Positions 34,258 through 43,489 of a DNA stretch of 64,000 nt are shown here, piece after piece. Position numbers and translations under genes: made by a program. How positions within the stretch are numbered: the first letter of the stretch is position 1; every line of letters starts with the position of its first letter. Under the pieces are notes generated by a model. That model saw only the letters and a program-made list of their open reading frames with translations. It was not told the DNA's origin and did no database searches. Source of the DNA: Acidimicrobiaceae bacterium (GTDB lineage Bacteria; Actinomycetota; Acidimicrobiia; Acidimicrobiales; Ilumatobacteraceae). Location: contig JADKGZ010000012.1 in the NCBI GenBank assembly GCA_016722025.1, forward strand, positions 71,590-135,589, in the 5' to 3' direction.

Positions 34258-35354
34258 AACACCTCGACGAGTTCAACGATCCGGAGCTGGCGCGGCGTCT
34301 GCTCGACGAGATCGCGCGAGTCAGCACCCGCCCAGCGGTGTTGATGGAAGTGTGCGGAGGCCAGACGCACTCCATCATCCGCCACGGCATCGACCAGCTG
34401 TTGCCCCCGGGGTTGGAGCTGCTGCACGGTCCGGGGTGCCCGGTCTGCGTGACCCCGCTGGAGACCATCGATCGGGCACTGGCCATCGCGGCGCTCACCG
34501 ATGTCATGTTCTGTTCCTTCGGCGACATGTTGCGGGTGCCTGGAAGCACTCACGACCTCCTGACGGTGAAGAGCAGAGGTGGCGACGTGCGCGTGGTGTA
34601 CTCACCGCTCGATGCAGTTCGCCTGGCCGAGCGCCATCCCGAGCGGCAGGTGGTGTTCTTCGCCGTCGGCTTCGAGACCACCGCGCCGGCCAACGCGCTG
34701 GCGGTCGAGCAGGCGCGGCGGCTCGGCCTCGACAACTTCTCGCTGTTGGTGTCGCACGTGCTCGTGCCGCCGGCCTTGGAGGCGATCCTGCAGGCCCCGA
34801 CGTGCCGGGTGCAGGGCTTCCTGGCTGCCGGGCATGTCTGCGCGGTGATGGGAGTCGATCAGTATCGAGCGGTGTGCGATCGAAACCGGGTGCCGATCGT
34901 CATCACCGGCTTCGAGCCGCTCGACCTGCTCGACGGCATCCGCCGCGCGGTGGTGCAGCTGGAGACTGGCCGCGCCCAGGTGGAGAACGCGTACACGCGG
35001 GTCGTGCGTGACGAGGGCAATCCGGTGGCACGGGCGCTGCTGGCCCGGGTGTTCGAGGTGTGTGACCGCACCTGGCGCGGCATCGGGCTGATTCCCGACA
35101 GCGGGTGGCGACTGCGGCCCGACTTTCGGGCATTCGACGCCGAAGCGCGTTTCGATGTCGGCCGAATCCACGCGGTCGAGTCGCCGTTGTGTCATTCGGG
35201 CGAGGTGCTGCAAGGCCTGATCGCTCCCACCGGATGCCCCGCCTTCGGCCGCGAGTGCACACCGCGCACGCCGCTGGGGGCGACGATGGTGTCGGACGAG
35301 GGCACATGTGCGGCCTACTTCACTCATCGTCGGGTGGCGGTGGGTGGTGACTGA
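34254..35354 (+). CDS. hypD: hydrogenase formation protein HypD
   Basis: A 366-aa HypD, the [4Fe-4S] scaffold on which the Fe(CN)2CO group is built. Conserved segments EVCGGQTHSI, GPGCPVCVTP and FGDMLRVPGS hold the scaffold cysteines; the C-terminal GCPAFGRECTP and DEGTCAAYF bind the cluster. The GTG start overlaps the hypC stop. The 3' end overlaps hypE by 8 nt. Confidence 0.96.
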   Translation: MKHLDEFNDPELARRLLDEIARVSTRPAVLMEVCGGQTHSIIRHGIDQLLPPGLELLHGPGCPVCVTPLETIDRALAIAALTDVMFCSFGDMLRVPGSTHDLLTVKSRGGDVRVVYSPLDAVRLAERHPERQVVFFAVGFETTAPANALAVEQARRLGLDNFSLLVSHVLVPPALEAILQAPTCRVQGFLAAGHVCAVMGVDQYRAVCDRNRVPIVITGFEPLDLLDGIRRAVVQLETGRAQVENAYTRVVRDEGNPVARALLARVFEVCDRTWRGIGLIPDSGWRLRPDFRAFDAEARFDVGRIHAVESPLCHSGEVLQGLIAPTGCPAFGRECTPRTPLGATMVSDEGTCAAYFTHRRVAVGGD

Positions 35355-36423
35355 CGTCGGTTCCGCCCACGCTCCGCTCGATCCTGCGAGCTGGTCGTGC
35401 CCGACGCCAGTCGCCGGTCGGGGCGAAGTGGTGATGGGGCATGGAGGTGGCGGTCGCTTGACCGCCGAGCTGGTGGCACAGGTGTTCATGCCGGCGTTGC
35501 ACAACGACGTGCTCGACCGACTGGGCGACTCGGCCGTCGTCTCGGTCGACGGCACGCGCCTGGCGTTGACCACCGATGCCTATGTGGTGACCCCGCTGTT
35601 CTTCCCCGGGGGCGACATCGGTGCGCTGGCTGTACACGGCACCGTCAACGATCTCGCCTGCGCCGGTGCCGTGCCGCTGTACCTGACCGCTGCATTCGTC
35701 ATCGAGGAAGGGATGCCCTTCGATGACCTTGCTCGCATCGCGGCCTCGATGGCTGATGCCGCACGGTCGGCCGGGGTGGCGGTGGTGGCCGGCGACACCA
35801 AGGTCGTCGACCGGGGTCGCGGTGACGGCGTGTACATCACCACGGCCGGTGTCGGTGTGCTGCGCCACGGGTTCGATGTCGGGCCGGATCGAGCACGGCC
35901 CGGTGATGTGGTGGTGGTGTCCGGCCCAATCGGTCAGCACGGGGTAGCGGTGATGAGCGTGCGCGAGGGCCTCGAGTTCGGCACCCCGATCATCAGCGAT
36001 ACGGCTCCCGTGCATGGCCTCGTCGCTGCACTGTTCGAGGCCGGCGTCGAGGTGCACGCGTTGCGCGACCCCACACGCGGGGGAGTGGCGGCAGTCTTGA
36101 ACGAGATCGCATCCGCCTCGCATGTCGGTGTGGTGATCGACGAAGTGACCGTACCGGTGGCCGCCGAGGTGCGCAGCGCCTGCGCACTGCTCGGCCTCGA
36201 CCCGATGCAAGTGGCCAACGAGGGGCGGTTGGTGGCATGGGTGGCCGGTCGTGACGGCGAACGAGCCGTGCAGGTGCTGCGTGCGTGCACCGGCGGAGAG
36301 CAGGCGGTGGCAATCGGCCACGTTGTCGACGAACATCCGGGCATGGTCGTCGGCCGCACGGCCATCGGCGGCACCCGCATCATCGACGTGCCGCTGGGCG
36401 AGCTGCTGCCCCGGATCTGCTGA
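35347..36423 (+). CDS. hypE: hydrogenase maturation protein HypE
   Basis: A 358-aa HypE of the PurM/ThiL fold, which dehydrates the thiocarbamate to thiocyanate. GHGGGGRLTAELV and DGTRLALTTDAYVV are family motifs, and the C terminus ends in the invariant PRIC whose cysteine carries the group. I chose GTG at 35347 because it overlaps hypD slightly. The 3' end overlaps the convergent protease gene by 44 nt. hypA and hypB do not occur in this window. Confidence 0.95.
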   Translation: MTDVGSAHAPLDPASWSCPTPVAGRGEVVMGHGGGGRLTAELVAQVFMPALHNDVLDRLGDSAVVSVDGTRLALTTDAYVVTPLFFPGGDIGALAVHGTVNDLACAGAVPLYLTAAFVIEEGMPFDDLARIAASMADAARSAGVAVVAGDTKVVDRGRGDGVYITTAGVGVLRHGFDVGPDRARPGDVVVVSGPIGQHGVAVMSVREGLEFGTPIISDTAPVHGLVAALFEAGVEVHALRDPTRGGVAAVLNEIASASHVGVVIDEVTVPVAAEVRSACALLGLDPMQVANEGRLVAWVAGRDGERAVQVLRACTGGEQAVAIGHVVDEHPGMVVGRTAIGGTRIIDVPLGELLPRIC

Positions 36424-36925
36424 CCAGCGAGAGCAACAACTGCTCGAGCTGGTCGACGAGCTGCGCCGTGGCGAGGTCGCACGCAGATGCGACGGGAGCG
36501 CTGAGGCCCTGCCCGAGCTCGAAGTCGGCGCCCTCAATGCCCACGACGTCGAGGTCGCGCGGCAGCAGGCAGAGGGCGCGTGCCAGATCGATCGCTTCAC
36601 CGAGCCCGAGCAGGTGACCGCCACCCAGCGCGATGCCGTCGGCCGCGGCGCCGGAGATGCCGTCGGCACGGAAGTGGTGGATCGTGCCAGGTGGGTGCAG
36701 TGACCGTACGGCATCGATGATCAGCACCGTGTCGGAGCCCTCCCACGACTGGATGAGGCGCACCGGCTCGCCATCCAGCTCGACGAGACGAATGCGCTGC
36801 TCCGCTGCGAACCGTTGACTCAACGATGCGAGCACCACCAACCCGGCAGCGTCGTCGTGGCGGTACGGGTTACCGATTCCGATCACGGTGATCGGCGGCG
36901 CTTGGCAGCCGGTGGCGAGGCTCAT
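36380..36925 (-). CDS. hydrogenase maturation protease
   Basis: A 181-aa HycI/HoxW-type endopeptidase that removes the C-terminal tail of the large subunit after nickel insertion. GIGNPYRHDDAAGL and DAVRSLHPPGTIH hold the metal-binding acidic residues, and GIEGADFELGQGLS is family typical. Its ATG overlaps the stop of hyhL (ATGA), making it the last gene of the structural operon. The natural substrate is clearly the neighbour. Confidence 0.92.
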   Translation of the reverse strand: MSLATGCQAPPITVIGIGNPYRHDDAAGLVVLASLSQRFAAEQRIRLVELDGEPVRLIQSWEGSDTVLIIDAVRSLHPPGTIHHFRADGISGAAADGIALGGGHLLGLGEAIDLARALCLLPRDLDVVGIEGADFELGQGLSAPVASACDLATAQLVDQLEQLLLSLVSRSGAAARPAARR

Positions 36926-38229
36926 GTACGTACGACGCGCATGTCGAGGAAGTGGGTGGCGCAGGAGATGCAGGGGTCGTAGTTGCGCACTGCTTGCTCG
37001 CAGAGCGCCTCCAGCGCCGAGTCGTCGAGGTGCAGTGAGTGCTCGATGAGGTGGATCAGATCGTGTTCGATCACGGGTTGGTTCTGGGACGTGGGTGGCA
37101 CGATGTGCGCATCGGTGATAGTGCCGTCGGCCGAGAGCTCGTAGCGATGCCACAGCAGCCCCCGCGGGGCCTCGCTCCATCCGCACCCCGCACCGGCTCG
37201 CGGGGGCACATCCACCGCTGGCCGCGGGGGCACCGCGTAGGCATCGGCGATGGCGAGCGCCACTTCGCAGGCGTGCAACGTCTCGATGGCGCGCACCACG
37301 ATGCTGCGGAAGGGGTTGCGTTCCGCGGCGGTGAGGCCGAGTTCGGCGGCGAGCGCGGCGGCCCGCGGCGAGAGGTGGTCGGCGTTGAGCACGAAGCGGG
37401 CGAGCGGGCCGACGAGATAGTCGCCGCCGGCGAGCTTGCGCCCGTGCAGCGCGGTGGAGTGCTGCACGTGCTCTTCGGTGAAGTGGGCGAGGTACTCATC
37501 CGCGGCGATGTCGAGCCCCGATGTCGAGACCAGCCGTTCGCCGAGCATCGGGTACTCGGTGGGGTGGCGCAGCGCCACCAGATCGGTGCCGTCGGGCAAC
37601 TCGTGGTCGGGGATGGGGAACGTCGCCACCCAGCGGGCGACTTCCTCCGCCGCATCGGTGGCCCAAACCAGTTCGGCGGCGAGGGCACGCATTCGGCTCG
37701 CGTCCGGTGCTTTGTAGAAACCACCCAGCTTCACGTTGACCGGGTGCACGGCGCGGCCGCCGATCACTTCGACGATCTCGTTGCCGATCTTCTTCAGCCG
37801 CAGTCCTCGCTCGAGCTCGGCACGGTGATCGGCCGCCATCGCGATCCCGCTGGGATAGCCGAGGAAGTCGGGGGCGTGCAGCAGGTGGATGTGCAGCACG
37901 TGGCTCTCGATCCACTCACCGCAGTAGAGCAGGTGACGCAAGTCGCGCAATGGTGCGTCGAGGGTGACGCCGCAGGCCTGCTCGATGGCCTGGCACGCAC
38001 TCATCTGGTAGGCAACCGGGCAGATGCCACAGATGCGCGCCGTGATGTCGGGCGGCTCGGTGTAGGCGCGACCGCGCAGGAACGCCTCGAAGAAGCGCGG
38101 CGGCTCGAAGATGCGCAAGCGCACGTCGCGGACCGCTCCGTCGTGGATCTCGACGATCAGTCCACCCTCGCCTTCGACGCGTGTGAGGGCCTCCACCTGG
38201 AAGCTGCGCGTGCGGTGATCGTGGCTCAT
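36922..38229 (-). CDS. hyhL: group 3b [NiFe] hydrogenase large (catalytic) subunit
   Basis: A 435-aa nickel-binding subunit. The L1 motif RICGICP contributes C67 and C70, and the L2 motif DPCISCATH contributes C420 and C423. The nine residues after His426 would be the peptide removed by the protease next door. Length, motif spelling and the four-subunit operon place it in group 3b, the bidirectional NADP-linked cytoplasmic hydrogenases (sulfhydrogenases). The stop and start codons overlap its two neighbours by ATGA. No damage is seen in this subunit. Confidence 0.95.
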   Translation of the reverse strand: MSHDHRTRSFQVEALTRVEGEGGLIVEIHDGAVRDVRLRIFEPPRFFEAFLRGRAYTEPPDITARICGICPVAYQMSACQAIEQACGVTLDAPLRDLRHLLYCGEWIESHVLHIHLLHAPDFLGYPSGIAMAADHRAELERGLRLKKIGNEIVEVIGGRAVHPVNVKLGGFYKAPDASRMRALAAELVWATDAAEEVARWVATFPIPDHELPDGTDLVALRHPTEYPMLGERLVSTSGLDIAADEYLAHFTEEHVQHSTALHGRKLAGGDYLVGPLARFVLNADHLSPRAAALAAELGLTAAERNPFRSIVVRAIETLHACEVALAIADAYAVPPRPAVDVPPRAGAGCGWSEAPRGLLWHRYELSADGTITDAHIVPPTSQNQPVIEHDLIHLIEHSLHLDDSALEALCEQAVRNYDPCISCATHFLDMRVVRT

Positions 38230-39047
38230 GGCCGGAGTGCTCCTCGTGCGTCGCCGTCGGCGGCGGGTGGTGCGTGGCCGGCGCTGTAACGAGCGGCGGC
38301 GTCGCCGAACGCAGGAGCACCGGCGTTGAACGTGCGCAGCAGCCTGATCAGCACGTCGTCGCCCGTTCCGGCCGCGAGCAGCGCGGTGCGCAACCCATCG
38401 ACGTTGGCCGACTCGGAGGGGCCGAAGCATCCGAAGCATCCACGGTCGAACGAAGGGCACAGGGCATCGCATCCGCCATGCGTGACAGGCCCGAGGCATG
38501 GCGTGCCGTGAGCGACGAGCACACAGGTGTTGGCCGCCTGCTTGCACTCGACGCAGACGCTGTGAGCCGTGAGCGGCAGCCGCCGGCGGGCAAGGAGGGC
38601 GGTGATCGTTGCGAGCAGCTCACGCTTGCTGATGGGGCAGCCGCGAAGCTCGTGGTCCACCGTCACGTGAGCAGCGATCGGCGTGCTGGTGGCCAGTGTC
38701 TCGATCCAGTCGGGCCGGGCGTAGACGACGGAGCAGAACTCGTCGATGTTGGCGCCGTTGCGCAACGCCTGCACGCCACCCGCCGTCGCGCAAGCGCCGA
38801 TCGTGACGAGCAGACCCGAACGTGCCCGGATCTCCTGGATGCGCTGCGCGTCGTGAGCGGTGGTGACGGACCCTTCGACGAGGGAGACGTCGTAGTGCTC
38901 GAGCAGCTCCGAGGGGCCGGCCTCGAGGAACATCCGAATGTCGAGTGCGGCAGCGATCGCCAGCAGTTCGTCCTCGCAGTCGAGGACGGTCAACTGGCAC
39001 CCGTCGCACGAGGCGAACTTCCACACGGCAAGGGTGGGTGCGCTCAT
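38226..39047 (-). CDS. hyhS: group 3b [NiFe] hydrogenase small subunit
   Basis: A 273-aa small subunit that carries the FeS clusters relaying electrons from the NiFe site. The proximal cluster motif CDGCQLTVLD uses C14 and C17, with GACATAGG and PCLGPVTHGGC further on. A cysteine-rich C terminus (GCFGCFG) replaces the longer domains of membrane hydrogenases. It lacks a twin-arginine signal, as expected for a cytoplasmic group 3b enzyme. I chose the ATG at 39047 at the conserved APTLAVWKFASCDGC N terminus. Confidence 0.93.
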   Translation of the reverse strand: MSAPTLAVWKFASCDGCQLTVLDCEDELLAIAAALDIRMFLEAGPSELLEHYDVSLVEGSVTTAHDAQRIQEIRARSGLLVTIGACATAGGVQALRNGANIDEFCSVVYARPDWIETLATSTPIAAHVTVDHELRGCPISKRELLATITALLARRRLPLTAHSVCVECKQAANTCVLVAHGTPCLGPVTHGGCDALCPSFDRGCFGCFGPSESANVDGLRTALLAAGTGDDVLIRLLRTFNAGAPAFGDAAARYSAGHAPPAADGDARGALRP

Positions 39048-39900
39048 CGCCCGCGCACCGCCATCAGCTCGGCCGCCCGATCCCATCGCACCACTGCGCC
39101 GTCGCGGCACAGCAACAGCGGGCCGAGCTGGCAGCGGCCGCAATGCGCGATGCCGCAGTGCATGTTTCGTTCGAGCGAGACGTACAGGTGATCGGCGGGC
39201 ATGCCGTTGTTCATCAGCGCCCGCACCGAGGCCGTCATCATGGCCTCAGGGCCGCACACGAAGGCGATGTCGGCAGTCACCGGTTCGCGCTCGAGCAGGG
39301 TGGTCACCACACCGACGGCGCCGTGCCAGGTGCGGTCGGCCATGTCGACGGTCGTGTGCACGATGGCGCCAGGGTTGCCCAACGAGCAAGATCAGCGCGG
39401 AAGAGCAGGCTCGTCGGGCTGCGCGCGCCGACCAGCAGGGTGATGCTCGTCGGCGGCGACTTGCTCTTGAGGATTGCGTCGATGGCCAGGCGGAGCGGCG
39501 CGAGACCCAGGCCTCCTGCCATGATCACGATGTTGCGCCCCGCTGCTTGCGACACCGGCCACGACGTGCCGAAGGGGCCCCGAAGGCCGAGCACGTCGCC
39601 GATCTGCGCCTCGGTGATGGCTGTGCTGGTTGCTCCGACTGCTTGCACGGTGAACTCCAGCGAGCCGTCGACGGCAACGTTGCTGACCGAGATGGGAACC
39701 TCGCCGACGCCGAACACCCACAGCATCATGAACTGGCCAGGCTCGGACACGGGCAGCGCGCCGGCGACCGGGACGATTCTCAAGCTGACGACCTTCGGGC
39801 CTTCGACGACCCGCGAGATGACCCGGTGGGGTTGAGGTTCCATCGGGTCGGTGTGGGTCGCTGCCCGGCCGGAGGAGAGGAGATCAACGCGGCTGGCCAT
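39044..39900 (-). CDS. hyhG: group 3b hydrogenase gamma subunit (FAD/NAD(P)-binding), frameshifted
   Basis: The diaphorase subunit: an FAD-binding N-terminal domain (HRVISRVVEGPKVVSLRI), an NAD(P)-binding domain (IVIMAGGLGLAPLRLAI) and a C-terminal [2Fe-2S] motif (CGIAHCGRCQLGP). It should pass electrons to NADP. The gene is in two frames. The first, 39900 to about 39380, reads to …FRADLARW; the second, 39380 to 39044, continues GNPGAIVHTTVDMADR. A missing G in a G-run at 39378-39380 explains it. The start may be the ATG at 39900 or 39843. This is either a sequence error or an inactivating mutation. Confidence 0.85.
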
Positions 39901-40351
39901 ACACGTCCATCAGTTGCAGCCGGGTGCCCTCGAGCCGTGATGCGATGACACGGGCCAGCCGATGAGAGACCTCGTAACCGAGGTCGTGATCGCCACGACA
40001 GGCCGCTCGCAGAGCAGCGCCGTCGATCGCGATCGTCCGGGTGTGATCGAGCGTCAGCACATCGAAGTGCCACACATGCGGAGCGAGCATCCACGACCAG
40101 CCGAGCACCTCGCCAGGATGCACGGTGGCGACCACCAGCGGGTCGCGCCCGGCGGCGGCGACTTCGATGGCGAACCTGCCTTCCAGCACGAGGTGAAAGG
40201 TGTCGGCCGCGTCGCCGCGCAACGCGACCCATGTGCCCGCCGGGTACTCGCCGAAGCGCGCCATCCCCACGAGCACGTCGATGTGCGCCGGCGTCAGGCC
40301 GTCGACGAAGCGGTGGGCGGCAACGCTGTCGTGGAGCGTGGCGGTGGTCAT
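39884..40351 (-). CDS. cyclic nucleotide-binding domain protein without HTH
   Basis: A 155-aa protein with a single cNMP-binding (Crp-type) beta-barrel. Its core is TWVALRGDAADTFHLVLEG followed by HPGEVLGWSWMLAPH. There is no C-terminal helix-turn-helix, so it is not a Crp-type DNA-binding regulator. It sits inside the hydrogenase operon, between hyhB and hyhG, with a strong AGGGGGA ribosome binding site. It probably gates the hydrogenase in response to cAMP or a similar ligand; that is inference from context. Confidence 0.85.
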   Translation of the reverse strand: MTTATLHDSVAAHRFVDGLTPAHIDVLVGMARFGEYPAGTWVALRGDAADTFHLVLEGRFAIEVAAAGRDPLVVATVHPGEVLGWSWMLAPHVWHFDVLTLDHTRTIAIDGAALRAACRGDHDLGYEVSHRLARVIASRLEGTRLQLMDVYGQPR

Positions 40352-41510
40352 CGTGTTCCCCCTGTGAGAGCGATCGCTTCGTCGACGATGTCGATGCCCG
40401 CAGGGCACCAAGTGGTGCACCGGCCACAGCCGACGCAGCCGAGCGTGCCGAACTGCTCGGGCCACGTCTGCAGCTTGTGCGTCAGCCACTGACGGTAACG
40501 AGCTGCGGTGGTGCCGCGAACTGCCCGACCACCGAGGTGAGAGTGCTCCAGCTGGAAGCACGAAGCCCATGACTGTTCACGCACTGCCTCGTCGGTGCCG
40601 AGGGGTGTGTGGTCGCTGAACGTGCTGCAGAAGCAGGTGGGGCACACCGAGGTGCAGTTGCCGCACGACAGGCAGCGCTGCGCAACGGCGTCCCAGTGCG
40701 GGTGTTGCGCGGTGCCGGCCAGCAGTTCGGGCAGCTCGCTCGCCGGTAGCCGCGCCGGCATCATGGCCGCGGAGCGCGCCATGATCGCCCCAGCCTCCGC
40801 CGTGTCCGCGTCGGTGGCTGCGACCGAAGGAACTCGCTGCAGCAACTCGCGACCACGGGTGGTCGCGGCCTCGACGAGCAACCGGTGGGCTGTTCCCGAG
40901 CCGGCCGGGATCTCGGTGATCTTGAGATCGAAGCCCTCGATCGGGTCGGGACCGCCGCCGATCGATGTGCACCAACACGTCGCGCTGGGCTCGCCGCACG
41001 CGACCGCTACCACGAAGGTGCCTGCACGTCGATCGGCGTAGTGGTTGTCGGGGTGGTCGGGCCCAGCAGCACGCGGTCGAGCATGCTGAGTGCTCGCACT
41101 TCGCAGTCGCGCGCCCCGATCAGCGCCAGGGGTCGGTCGGGCGGCGTGGGGCCGGTCGTCGTCCATGAGCCATCAGTTCGGCGAATGCGCAGCACTTCCT
41201 GGCGGGCGGGGAACACGAATCGCTTCCATGAGTCTGCGCCAGGAGTCCATGAGAAGCGGGACGAGTCGGTGCCGTGGTGCAGGCGCCACCTTCCCGGTGA
41301 TTGCTCGACGCTGCAGCCGACCGGCATCTCGGCCTCCGTGGTGAGGTCGTCGTACGCGATGACGCCGTTGCGGACAACCGGCCCGATCACTCTGTAACCG
41401 TCGGCGGCAAGCACGTCGAGCATCGCCTGCAACCCGGCGCGCGGGTCGATGCATCGCCGGTCGTTGGTAGCCGGCGCGTGCAGGCTTGAGGCGTCACCGT
41501 CGACCATCAC
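40348..41510 (-). CDS. hyhB: group 3b hydrogenase beta subunit (ferredoxin-like), frameshifted
   Basis: The iron-sulfur subunit that links the diaphorase to the NiFe module. The N-terminal part (AMLDVLAADGYRVIGPVVR … ALIGARDCEVRALSMLDRVL) and the C-terminal ferredoxin part (CLSCGNCTSVCPTC, CVGCGRCTTWCPAG) lie in different frames that join near 41060-41066. One missing G (GGGG read as GGG) restores LLGPDHPDNHYADRRAG. The start is the GTG at 41510, with a TACGGT hexamer exactly 6 nt upstream. It is the first gene of the structural operon. Confidence 0.85.
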
Positions 41511-41516
41511 AGGACC

Positions 41517-41522
41517 ACCGTA
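41517..41522 (-). promoter_or_regulatory. -10 element, leaderless hydrogenase operon
   Basis: TACGGT on the minus strand with a 6-nt gap to the GTG at 41510. Confidence 0.5.
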
Positions 41523-41555
41523 CGTGCCGTCGCTGGTGGCAGGGGAGAGGCAAAG

Positions 41556-41580
41556 GTCACCGACCATGGCCCCTGGTGAC
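41556..41580. promoter_or_regulatory. inverted repeat between hyh operon and ETF gene
   Basis: GTCACC and GGTGAC are separated by 13 bp in the 113-bp divergent gap. The repeat could be an operator serving both genes. No match to a known FNR or DosR box was seen. Confidence 0.3.
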
Positions 41581-41623
41581 GTGGAGCGGCCGGGGTCGAC
41601 GATGCAGCCAGGAGGCCCTCTCG

Positions 41624-43489
41624 ATGAGAGCTGTCGTGCTGCTGAAACAGGTCCCCGACCTTCGCCTCGGTGGCGTCGGCGTGCGTGCCGACGGCACGAT
41701 CGACAGGGCGGCGGCGCAGCCGATCACCAATCCTGCCGACCTGCACGCGTTGGAGGCGGCGCTGCAACTTACCGACGATGTGTGCGCGTTGTCGATGGGG
41801 CCTCCGCAGGCCGAGACGACGTTGCGTGACGCACTCGCCGTCGGCGCGCAACGTGCAGTGCTCGTGTGTGACCACCTGTTGGCGGGTTCCGACACGTGGG
41901 CCACCGCCAACGCACTTGCAGCCGCGGTGCGGTGGATCGGCGATGTCGATCTCGTGCTGTGTGGCATCTCCGCCTTGGACGGCGAGACGGGTCAGGTCGG
42001 CCCGTCGGTGGCTCAACGGCTCGACTGGCCACAGGCCACGGGGTGCGAATCGCTCACCGTCGATGGCCCGTCGCTGATCGCCCGGCGCGTGGTGGAAGGC
42101 GGCTACGAGCGGTTGCGGCTGCCGCTGCCGGCGCTGGCGTCGGTCGGCGAGACCGGGTTCGAACCTCGCTACCCCACGTTGCCGGGTCGCCGGCGGGCGG
42201 CTGCTGCCGTGATCGAACGGGTCGGTGCTGCCGACCTTGGCGTCGGCGCGGCCGACGTGGGGCTGGCGGCTTCGCCGACCAAGGTCGCCAAGATGACACC
42301 TTCGCCCTTCCCCGATCGCGGCTGCCGGTTCGTCGACCGCGACGGGTTCGGGTTCGACGACCTCATCCGCGAACTGATCGCTCGCGGAGCCTTCAATCAG
42401 CGCGAGGCGGTGGCGGAGGATGTGGTGGGGGCACCGGTGACGACGATCGGGGCGCCGGTGCACGACGGCGATGCCAGCCTGTGGGTGGTGGCTCAGATGG
42501 TGGATGGCACCTTGGACCGCGCCACGCTCGAGCTGCTGTCGAAGGCGACGACGCTTGCACCCCAACTCGGCGGCGGCGTCGGAGCAGTCGTGCTCTGCGC
42601 CGATGCCGATGTCGATGTCGATGCGTCGGTGATGGCCGCGGCGCGACACGGGGCCGATGTCGTCTACCTGGCTCGGGCCCCGGCGTTGGCAACGTACCGG
42701 GCAGAGCCGTTTGCGCGGGTCATCGCTGATGCGGCCGTGGCTCGCAGGCCCAACGTCGTTCTCTTCGCGGCGACGACCACCGGTCGCGATCTGGCCCCAC
42801 GGGTGGCCTCGCTGCTGGGAACCGGCCTGGCGGCCGACTGCACCGATCTGTACGTCGACTCCTGGAGTCGAATGGGCGTCACCTACGAGCAACTGCTGCA
42901 CATGGTGCGCCCTGCGATGGCCGGAGGCGTGCTCGCCACCTGTCTGTGCCCACGAGCGAGGCCGCAGATGGCGACGGTACGGCCAGGCGTGTTCGAGCTT
43001 CGGGCCGCTCCCCGGCGTCCACGAGTCGTACCCCTCGACGTCACGCTGTCTCCTGCCGATCTGCGCGTCGAGGTGCTCGAGCGCCGAACCAGCCCGGCCG
43101 ACGTCGACCTGCGCGACGCCGATGTGGTGATCGCCGGTGGTGCCGGCTGCGACGAGGCCGGCTGGCACTTGGTGGAGGCCCTGGCGAGCGCGATCGGCGG
43201 TCGGGTTGCGGCCTCGCGAGGTGCCGTCGAGGCCGGGCTGGCGGTTCGGGCCCAGCAGGTCGGTCAAACAGGTGCGACGGTGCGCCCGCGGTTGTACGTG
43301 GCCTGCGGCATCTCCGGCGCACTGCAACACGCAGTCGGGATGCAGGAGTCGGCGACGATCATCGCGATCAACCGCGACCCGAATGCCGCGATCTATCGAC
43401 TCGCCCACTTCGGCATCGTCGCCGATGTCCGTGAGGCCGTTCCGGAGCTCGTTGCGGCTCTCGGTCGGGGTCGGCCGCACGCGCGCTGA
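41624..43489 (+). CDS. electron transfer flavoprotein, beta-alpha single-chain fusion
   Basis: A 621-aa protein joining both ETF subunits. Residues 1 to about 265 are ETF-beta (MRAVVLLKQVPDLR, then a GISALDGETGQVGP nucleotide loop). Residues about 275-621 are ETF-alpha with the FAD motif CGISGALQHAVGM and AINRDPNAAIY. ETFs are usually two genes; fused ones are rare. GGAGG precedes the ATG. It is divergent from the hydrogenase operon and may carry electrons to or from it, or serve a separate dehydrogenase. No ETF-QO or acyl-CoA dehydrogenase is nearby. Confidence 0.88.
   Translation: MRAVVLLKQVPDLRLGGVGVRADGTIDRAAAQPITNPADLHALEAALQLTDDVCALSMGPPQAETTLRDALAVGAQRAVLVCDHLLAGSDTWATANALAAAVRWIGDVDLVLCGISALDGETGQVGPSVAQRLDWPQATGCESLTVDGPSLIARRVVEGGYERLRLPLPALASVGETGFEPRYPTLPGRRRAAAAVIERVGAADLGVGAADVGLAASPTKVAKMTPSPFPDRGCRFVDRDGFGFDDLIRELIARGAFNQREAVAEDVVGAPVTTIGAPVHDGDASLWVVAQMVDGTLDRATLELLSKATTLAPQLGGGVGAVVLCADADVDVDASVMAAARHGADVVYLARAPALATYRAEPFARVIADAAVARRPNVVLFAATTTGRDLAPRVASLLGTGLAADCTDLYVDSWSRMGVTYEQLLHMVRPAMAGGVLATCLCPRARPQMATVRPGVFELRAAPRRPRVVPLDVTLSPADLRVEVLERRTSPADVDLRDADVVIAGGAGCDEAGWHLVEALASAIGGRVAASRGAVEAGLAVRAQQVGQTGATVRPRLYVACGISGALQHAVGMQESATIIAINRDPNAAIYRLAHFGIVADVREAVPELVAALGRGRPHAR

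Noticed and set aside
39884..40351. Crp/Fnr transcription factor
   Set aside because: The protein ends after the nucleotide-binding domain; there is no helix-turn-helix.
41511..41623. DosR or FNR box in front of the hydrogenase operon
   Set aside because: I looked for the palindromic consensus sequences and saw only the unrelated GTCACC/GGTGAC inverted repeat.
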